In this document: positions 58,817 to 64,000 of the stretch, piece after piece
How the letters are laid out: every line of letters begins with the position of its first letter
Position numbering within the stretch: the stretch's first letter is position 1
NCBI RefSeq assembly: GCF_007992435.1
Contig: NZ_BKAG01000042.1
Span: 1-64,000 of the forward strand
Length of the DNA stretch: 64,000 nt
Direction of reading: 5' to 3'
Origin: Prosthecobacter gellanilyticus
Lineage (GTDB): Bacteria > Verrucomicrobiota > Verrucomicrobiia > Verrucomicrobiales > Verrucomicrobiaceae
Notes under the pieces: model-generated
Databases searched by the model: none
What the model was told of the DNA's origin: nothing
The model's input: only the letters and a program-made list of their open reading frames with translations
Translations under genes and position numbers: made by a program

Positions 58817-59055
58817 CAGTTGAGTTTGGAGGAGGCTTTGCTCAGCGGTTCGGCCATGCCCTTGCGGATGGATTCGCGCATGCCGGGGATGGAAACCAGA
58901 TAAAGAGTCTCCTGAATGCTGCGCCAGTCCGCCTCTGACACCAGCACTGCATTGGAACGTTTCCCCGTGATCTGAATCGGCTCATGGGAATCTGCCGTCT
59001 CATCCATTAACTGGTAGAGCTTGGCACGAGCTTGGGTCACAGGCAGCGAAGTCAT
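58813..59055 (-). CDS. YefM/Phd-type antitoxin
   Basis: The 80-residue protein has the Phd/YefM pattern TSLPVTQARAKLYQLMDETADSHEPIQITGKRSNAVLVSEADWRSIQETLYLVSIPGMRESI. It neutralises the YoeB-like toxin and should repress the pair through its N-terminal domain. The start MTSLPVTQ was chosen because the longer frame adds a non-family extension. It is the first gene of the toxin-antitoxin operon. Confidence 0.92.
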   Translation of the reverse strand: MTSLPVTQARAKLYQLMDETADSHEPIQITGKRSNAVLVSEADWRSIQETLYLVSIPGMRESIRKGMAEPLSKASSKLNW

Positions 59056-59056
59056 G

Positions 59057-59090
59057 GTCAAAACGTGCGTTAAAGCGTGCGCCTTGTCAA
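59057..59090 (-). promoter_or_regulatory. Promoter/operator region of the YefM/YoeB module
   Basis: On the minus strand TTGACA (59090-59085) is followed by two CGCACG direct repeats 12 bases apart (59081-59076 and 59069-59064) and then the ATG at 59055. The repeat pair is a plausible antitoxin-binding site; the -10 hexamer is unclear. Confidence 0.35.
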
Positions 59091-59248
59091 CACAGCACCG
59101 AGCCTGTTGTGCGTGCACCCAACCAAACCCGCGCCAGCACACGTTGGAGTCAAGGCTTTAGCCGATCTGAGCTCCCAAGACCTCCATCCTTACCACATTC
59201 CCCAGATCGCCTAAAGACATCACTCCCTCCCTAACCAACGATCATCAT

Positions 59249-61261
59249 CTACTTCCCCACCGCCCCCGTCTTCTCCAGCCATCTCCACTTGATCGTCCCC
59301 ATGGCGACCGCCTTCTCCTTCGCCGTCGCTTTCGCATCAAAGGCATACTCCTCGGGCAGCAGTCTCACCAGCGCCTCGGCCGCGCGCTCACCGGCACGCA
59401 CGTCGAGAAAGCCAGGACCATACACACCTTGCTTCACCGCATCATCATCCAGCAGGCTGACCAGACTCTTCTCGATCAGCGCCCTCAGCTCCGGAGACGT
59501 GGGCAGATCCGTGTTCCTGTGGTTGCGAGGATAAGCATCCGCCACATGATCAATGAACGCCAGCCGGTTCTCGATCGGCCGGCTGCGCAGATCCGTCATC
59601 AGCGCCTCAATGACCTTTACGTCCTGCGTGAAGGTCAGATAGCTGATCAAGGAGTCGACGGCATTCGCATCCTCATACGACTCCTTTTTCCTGGCGAGAT
59701 CACGCCACTCGGTGAGCATCGCCTCCGTGATGTCAGGCTGCCATTGCCCGTAATTGCGCAGACTGACCGCCGCTGAGACCCGGCACCACAGAGTGGGGCC
59801 GGTGAGCATCTCCGTGCGCAAGAGGCCGATGACACGCGGATCATCCTGGCGCCCCAGCGTTTGCAGGCTCAGGTTTTGAATCACGTTGGAGCGCACATAA
59901 GGCTCCTTGATGCGTGGAAGCCCCGTCGCAATCGCCGCGATGGCATCTTGCGGATACTTCTTCAACAACAGCCGGCTCATCGCCTCCATGTCCCGCGTGG
60001 CCAGGGACACCTGCTGGATCAGGAATTCACGCTCGCCCTTCGCCTGAAAATCTGCCCACCACATCTCATAGTCCTGGCGGATCACCCGCTCCGCTCCATC
60101 CGGCTCATAGATGCCGGTTTTGGGATCCTGATTCTCAGCAAACGTGTGTCCCGTGATGTCACGGAGCAGCGTGGCCGCCTCATCTGCGATGCTGGAAACA
60201 TACAGGTCCGCCTGCGGACCTGAGGCGCAGGAAAACAGCGGCGGCGTGCGACTGGGGCGGTGGTCAGCCAGCGCCCGGATCAGCCCGGGCACAGCCTGCT
60301 GGCCCAGCTTCACCAGCTCACCATGGACACCTTCCACGCCTTCACTCCCATCTCGCGAGGCCGCCCGCAAACAGCGGATGAGCTCATTGACACGCTTTTC
60401 GATAGGCAATTCACGAATCTCATTCATCGCCATCAGCGGCTCGCTCTTTTCCTCCTCGGCATAGCTGCTCATGCGCTCCGCCAGCAGTCGGGCACGCCTG
60501 CTGGCCTCCACCTGCCTGTCAGCGCAGGCCTCCGCCACCGCGCGCAGTCTGCCGCTCATGACCTCCCACGACTGCGCACGATCTGTGAGCGAGTGCAGGC
60601 AGAGCTGGATCATGTAAAGAGAGGCTTGCTCCTCCAGAGACCTGTAAAAAGCTGGCCACTCAGCAGGCGCATTGGCCGCAGCTTCCTTGCTCAGCTTCAC
60701 CTGCTCGAGAAGCCTGGCCTCCACCCTGGAAAAGAGCGCGGCTTCATTCAGCTCACGGCAGTACCTGGCCAGCAGCAGCAGGCGCAGCGCCACCGGAGGC
60801 CGTGGGATCTCCATGTCTGCAAAACCACCCGCGCCGGAGCCGCGAACAAGATCCATCTCGCGCATCACCAGCCACTCGAGATCCTTCGGCTCAAACCGGC
60901 GTTTGAGATCCGGCGGATCGTCCTGGAGATGATACCGAGCCGGCACCAGCCAGCGATTCAGGACGTCCAGCGTGCCGCCATCACCCGACTTCAAAAACCC
61001 TGCCTGCGTTAGCCAGCGGTCGGCATCGGCATCTGAAGTGCCCAGGCCCGTGCCGTTCGTCTTCACCGCCCCCGGCTGCAGCCCCTTCACCGAAGGATAC
61101 CCCAGCGCGTCCAGCCACACCAGCGCCGCCGCCACCTCCGTCTTGACCTCCGCCTCACTCACCGTGATCCGCTTCTCCTCCGCCGCCATCACCCGCGGCA
61201 CAAAACCACCCGAAGACAAAACACCAACCGCAAGAAGAGTGGAGACAAAGGTGTGTTTCAT
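59249..61261 (-). CDS. Large secreted protein with HEAT-like repeats
   Basis: The 670-residue protein has a signal peptide (MKHTFVSTLLAVGVLSSGGFVPRVMAAEE). The first third (KTEVAAALVWLDALGYPSVKGLQPGAVKTNGTGLGTSDADADRWLTQAGFLK) is unknown; the middle and C-terminal parts are helical and resemble HEAT/PBS-lyase repeats (GELVKLGQQAVPGLIRALADHRP, IGLLRTEMLTGPTLWCRVSAAVSLRNYG, ERAAEALVRLLPEEYAFD). It probably is a periplasmic scaffold. The longer frame upstream reads through a palindromic repeat, so I start at MKHTF. Confidence 0.72.
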   Translation of the reverse strand: MKHTFVSTLLAVGVLSSGGFVPRVMAAEEKRITVSEAEVKTEVAAALVWLDALGYPSVKGLQPGAVKTNGTGLGTSDADADRWLTQAGFLKSGDGGTLDVLNRWLVPARYHLQDDPPDLKRRFEPKDLEWLVMREMDLVRGSGAGGFADMEIPRPPVALRLLLLARYCRELNEAALFSRVEARLLEQVKLSKEAAANAPAEWPAFYRSLEEQASLYMIQLCLHSLTDRAQSWEVMSGRLRAVAEACADRQVEASRRARLLAERMSSYAEEEKSEPLMAMNEIRELPIEKRVNELIRCLRAASRDGSEGVEGVHGELVKLGQQAVPGLIRALADHRPSRTPPLFSCASGPQADLYVSSIADEAATLLRDITGHTFAENQDPKTGIYEPDGAERVIRQDYEMWWADFQAKGEREFLIQQVSLATRDMEAMSRLLLKKYPQDAIAAIATGLPRIKEPYVRSNVIQNLSLQTLGRQDDPRVIGLLRTEMLTGPTLWCRVSAAVSLRNYGQWQPDITEAMLTEWRDLARKKESYEDANAVDSLISYLTFTQDVKVIEALMTDLRSRPIENRLAFIDHVADAYPRNHRNTDLPTSPELRALIEKSLVSLLDDDAVKQGVYGPGFLDVRAGERAAEALVRLLPEEYAFDAKATAKEKAVAMGTIKWRWLEKTGAVGK

Positions 61262-61334
61262 TCGGGAGAGCGGAACCTCTGTAAGAACACCGGGTGACGC
61301 ACCTTGCTCAAACTTTGCCCAACCCAGCACGCCG

Positions 61335-61500
61335 AAGTCGCGGCAGCGACATGGACTGCGGCAGCCTGCTGCCGCTTTAGTGTTGGGCAGCCCTGCTGCC
61401 GGGAGAAGATACTCAATGAAACATTTGGGGCTTTGAGTGTCGGCTGCGGCCAGCAGGGCTGGCCTGGAGAAAGCGGCAGCAGGGCTGCCGCGGTCCATAG
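61335..61500. repeat. Family H long hairpin (GGCAGC/GCTGCC rich)
   Basis: The left arm (about 61351-61412: GGACTGCGGCAGCCTGCTGC, then CGCTTTAGTG, GGGCAGCCCTGCTGCC and ACTC) pairs imperfectly with the right arm (about 61438-61500, GGTCCGCGGCAGCCC... on the opposite strand). The arms are roughly 60 bases long and contain internal GCAGCCCTGCTGCC dyads. It lies between the HEAT-like gene and the PhyH gene and overlaps no real coding sequence. Confidence 0.7.
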
Positions 61501-61507
61501 GACGACC

Positions 61508-62248
61508 TCACGACGGCGGAGTCGCCGTCACCGCCGCCGTATACGCCGCCTTCAGATCCGCATCCGTCTGCGTATGACTCCCACGAAACACAAACAGCAA
61601 TCCCAGCCGTGAAAACTCCGTCGTGTTCGGCGCGCTGTGATGAATCGTCTCACACTGGTGAATCGTCGCATCCCCCGGCGCCAGCAGACCGCAGAACTGC
61701 TCGCTCAAAGGCACACTGGAAGGCTCGGCAAGCCCAATGCTGTTCCCTCTCACTCCGCTGGGCTTCGTGGGCTGCATGCCTTCATTCTGCGAGCCTTTGA
61801 CAAAGAACACCGGCCCGTTGGCCTCTGTCACTGCATCAATGGCGATCCACACCGTCAGCATGTCCGGCGGCGCCTGGCAAAAGTAAGCGTTGTCCTGATG
61901 ATACGGCACGCCGGAGCCGATGCGCGCAGGCTTGTTAAAGGTCTCCACCCCCATGAGCACCGGCTCCCCATGCACCAGCGGCGCGATCAATGAGCGGATG
62001 TCCTCCCGCTCGCCCATCTGGCGGAAAAATTCGTTATGCTCCTCCAGCCGCCACAGATTGCGCACCGTCTTCTCATCTTTTTCAAAGGTGCGCGCATTCG
62101 CAGGCTTCGAGGCCAGGTCATCGCGGATGTAGCGGTCCAGCTCCACGCGCACCGCGGCCACCTCGTCAGCCGTCAAAAACTGGCGCACAAGAATGACGCC
62201 GTCCTTTTCATAATCCGTCAACAGTTGGGCAGAATCAGTCACATTCAT
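61508..62248 (-). CDS. Phytanoyl-CoA dioxygenase (PhyH) family Fe(II)/2-oxoglutarate oxygenase
   Basis: The 246-residue protein has the N-terminal YEKDGVILVRQFLTADEVAAVRVELDRYI of PhyH proteins, the iron-binding H-x-D in GVPYHQDNAYFCQAPPDMLTVWIAID (H and D near 117-119), NGPVFFVKGSQNEG, the distal His in IHQCETIHHSAPN (near 200) and the 2-oxoglutarate Arg in SRLGLLFVFRG. It probably hydroxylates a small metabolite in the cytoplasm; substrates in this family vary widely. Its ATG lies within the TGA of the upstream glycoside-hydrolase-like gene (62245-62248), so the two are co-translated. Confidence 0.9.
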   Translation of the reverse strand: MNVTDSAQLLTDYEKDGVILVRQFLTADEVAAVRVELDRYIRDDLASKPANARTFEKDEKTVRNLWRLEEHNEFFRQMGEREDIRSLIAPLVHGEPVLMGVETFNKPARIGSGVPYHQDNAYFCQAPPDMLTVWIAIDAVTEANGPVFFVKGSQNEGMQPTKPSGVRGNSIGLAEPSSVPLSEQFCGLLAPGDATIHQCETIHHSAPNTTEFSRLGLLFVFRGSHTQTDADLKAAYTAAVTATPPS

Positions 62249-63834
62249 GGGGGTAAGAGGGTGATTTCAGTTTCGACGACTTCCAGCGGCTGGGAAGCCG
62301 CCTGCAGGCTTATCTCGATCGTGTTCCAGCCTTGTTTCAGAAGGCTCGCATCCTTCACCGGCCACTGCACATAGGCCTCCGTGGCGGGCGAGCACGAGAT
62401 GCCATGCCGCAGCCCCTTCGTGACCACCATCTGCGCCGCCGTGCTGCCTTCATGGAAGGTCTCTCCATTGAGGGTGACCGTCATCTTCACATCATCATAC
62501 TTTTGGTTCGCGCCATTCAGCCCCAGCCGAAGATAGGCCCTGGCATGGGCCTTCGCGGGATTCTCGCCCATCATCACCCGTAGCGTGACCTTCCCGTCCA
62601 CTCCCAGAAACGCCGGGAGCTGCTTCCGGTATTCATACGTGTCCAGGTGATCATGGAAATAAGCCGTGGTGATGCAGTAGCGTCGCGACCCCTGCTGCGT
62701 GCTCAGCGCCTTCACCGTCAGCGGATCCGTGTGCAAAATATAGTTGTAGATCTGATGCCCGCTCGCCCCCATCTGCCGCTGGTTCAGCGCCGCGCCCAGA
62801 AACTTCGCCGCATCCGGCGTGCGTGAAACCTCCTTCATATAAGATGCCTCCGTGTGCTCCGCTGAAAACGGCCAGTGATACCCGCTGCGCCCATACAGTG
62901 AGCCGATCACCTCGATACCCTCCGGCTTCGCCAGCGCCACAAACTCCTCCAGCGGCATGTCATGCGCCAGCGTCATCACCTGCGTCGGGATGATGGCATC
63001 CACCAGATGTCCCTTGATCCATGTGGCGAGATCAATCCCCGCCCAAGTGCAGTTCTTCACCGCAGGCGGCACACGCACGATCAGCTTCATCGGCCGCTTC
63101 TGCTCCTTCGAGATGCGGTTCAGCTCCTCGCGCGCCTTTTGCACCATCTCGGTCAATAGATGCATATTTGGTTCGGCCTGCCCTGGCGGGAAGAAGACCT
63201 GGAACCGGTTAAAATCCAGCTCAAAGCCGTCCATGAGGTCCGCATAGCGGTTCATCGCCTCCACGATCACCCCCAGCCGATACGCCCGCACCTCCTCACG
63301 CGCATAGTTCAGCAGGTGCTGGTAGACCTCCGCCCCCTGCACCGGCGTGGTGCCGAGAGTCGCGTCCTGGTGCTCCATCCAGAAACGGCCCGTCAGCGGA
63401 TAGTAGAGCGGATCACTGCAGTAGTGCGCATCATTCATCCGGTAAGACGGGTAAAACCGCAGCCCGCGCGCCCGTGCCACCTCTCCCACGATGCGCGGCG
63501 CATCCAGCCCCGCCTCCGTGGCGATCCGGCAGCGCTCGATCCGCTTCTCCCACTTCGGGTCCTTGTTATATTTCGTGAACCGCCAGCCCCAGGTGCTGGC
63601 CACCCTTGTCTGATAATAAAGAACATCCGACCCCGCGCCGATGGACCACATCAGCGACTTCACCGGCCCGTCCGCGATGGCCCCCACCAGCTTCTGCAGC
63701 TTGTCCCTCGATTCCTCCGGCGTATCCCCCACAAACGAAAGATCCCCGTCCAGATTCTGCATCAGCACCAGCGGCTCCGCAGCCCGGCTGAGGCACCAGG
63801 AGCACAGGAAGAGGAGTGGAAGGAAAAGCTTCAT
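62245..63834 (-). CDS. Secreted TIM-barrel protein, glycoside-hydrolase-like (GHL10-type)
   Basis: The 529-residue protein has a signal peptide (MKLFLPLLFLCSWCLSRAAE). The body reads as a TIM barrel of the family-10-like or DUF187 type: GLRFYPSYRMNDAHYC, YRLGVIVEAMNRYADLMDGFELDFNRFQVFFPPGQAEPNMH with an acidic pair in DGFELDF, KLIVRVPPAVKNCTWAGIDLATWIKGHLVDAIIPTQ and GIEVIGSLYGRSG. The last 130 residues are a beta-sandwich (KVTLRVMMGENPAKAHARAYLRLGLNG...WNTIEISLQ). It probably acts on a polysaccharide in the periplasm or outside; the acid residues fit a retaining hydrolase, but the substrate is unknown. It is coupled to the PhyH gene. Confidence 0.78.
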   Translation of the reverse strand: MKLFLPLLFLCSWCLSRAAEPLVLMQNLDGDLSFVGDTPEESRDKLQKLVGAIADGPVKSLMWSIGAGSDVLYYQTRVASTWGWRFTKYNKDPKWEKRIERCRIATEAGLDAPRIVGEVARARGLRFYPSYRMNDAHYCSDPLYYPLTGRFWMEHQDATLGTTPVQGAEVYQHLLNYAREEVRAYRLGVIVEAMNRYADLMDGFELDFNRFQVFFPPGQAEPNMHLLTEMVQKAREELNRISKEQKRPMKLIVRVPPAVKNCTWAGIDLATWIKGHLVDAIIPTQVMTLAHDMPLEEFVALAKPEGIEVIGSLYGRSGYHWPFSAEHTEASYMKEVSRTPDAAKFLGAALNQRQMGASGHQIYNYILHTDPLTVKALSTQQGSRRYCITTAYFHDHLDTYEYRKQLPAFLGVDGKVTLRVMMGENPAKAHARAYLRLGLNGANQKYDDVKMTVTLNGETFHEGSTAAQMVVTKGLRHGISCSPATEAYVQWPVKDASLLKQGWNTIEISLQAASQPLEVVETEITLLPP

Positions 63835-63941
63835 CAGAGGGACGATGCCCCGCAGACTACCCTGCGCGCCCTCCCCCGATCAATCCCCCTGAACTGGTTC
63901 TTTCCGCGAACCAGGGAGCGACGGCCATCAGCCAGAAGTTT

Positions 63942-64000
63942 GGTAGAAAAATGAAGGGTAGAAAGATTTCAGAACCCAGATGAACTCAAATTTTTCTACC
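63942..64000. repeat. Family D palindromic element, copy cut by the window end
   Basis: GGTAGAAAAATGAAGGGTAG, then AAAGATTTCAGAA, begins the copy, and AAATTTTTCTACC starts the right arm at the window edge. It matches the element at 4775-4875, including arm length and orientation of the loop. Confidence 0.8.

Noticed and set aside
1-64000. CCTAAC/GTTAGG hexamer recurring in gaps and in coding sequence with rare CTA and TTG-GTT-AGG codons
   Set aside because: A rough count of about twenty in 64 kb on both strands is no more than expected for a half-AT hexamer in DNA of this composition.

Overview
The window looks like chromosomal DNA from a GC-rich member of the PVC group, most likely Verrucomicrobiota (a Prosthecobacter/Verrucomicrobium-like genome is my inference). 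The basis is the set of 'planctomycete cytochrome' proteins (DUF1549/DUF1553, DUF1592-type, DUF1501, DUF1552), a very large secreted DUF11/glycine-repeat protein, an AddAB-like pair and many dispersed palindromic repeats. I saw no rRNA, tRNA or CRISPR array.

Layout. 0.3-3.3 kb: a two-gene minus-strand unit that is a split version of VioB/RebD-type iminophenylpyruvate dimer synthase (ferritin-like subunit, then beta-domain subunit), divergent from a cupin gene. 4.2-6.3 kb: two OsmC paralogues and an alpha/beta hydrolase. 6.6-16.9 kb: a tightly packed operon led by a GntR/FCD regulator with a perfect 20-bp operator at its own start, followed by DUF1549/1553, DUF1501, DUF1592, a lipoprotein and DUF1552 genes. 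17.2-21.2 kb: a visibly AT-richer, translationally coupled cassette (PD-(D/E)XK-like effector, small middle component, Rad50-like ABC ATPase with a CPTC hook) plus a HELLH zincin-like gene. I read it as an ABC-three-component anti-phage system and the most interesting locus here. 22-27.7 kb: a 1919-residue secreted protein flanked on both sides by related non-coding repeat tracts.

28.5-37 kb: orphan pdhA, a degenerate CarH/CarA-like MerR regulator divergent from a fused SpmA-SpmB membrane protein, a nested inverted-repeat region, a second DUF1549/1553 protein and an unknown membrane protein. 37-41.4 kb: small membrane, bPH-like, secreted and SUKH-like genes separated by copies of one multi-hairpin repeat. 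41.5-49 kb: glyS, dtd (preceded by a 10-bp tandem repeat), a RAYT transposase bracketed by inverted copies of another repeat, a coiled-coil protein, galE, an outer-membrane protein and rex. 49.5-56.2 kb: AddB-like, a small membrane protein and AddA-like genes. 56.7-64 kb: amtB, a YefM/YoeB-like toxin-antitoxin pair with a coupled third gene, a HEAT-like secreted protein, and a coupled PhyH oxygenase/TIM-barrel hydrolase pair.

The most distinctive general trait is the repeat load: at least eight hairpin families lie in almost every intergenic space, and one of them brackets the RAYT gene that probably moves it. Starts were chosen by hand; where the longest frame ran into a neighbour or a repeat I took the internal start that begins a recognisable domain or signal peptide.
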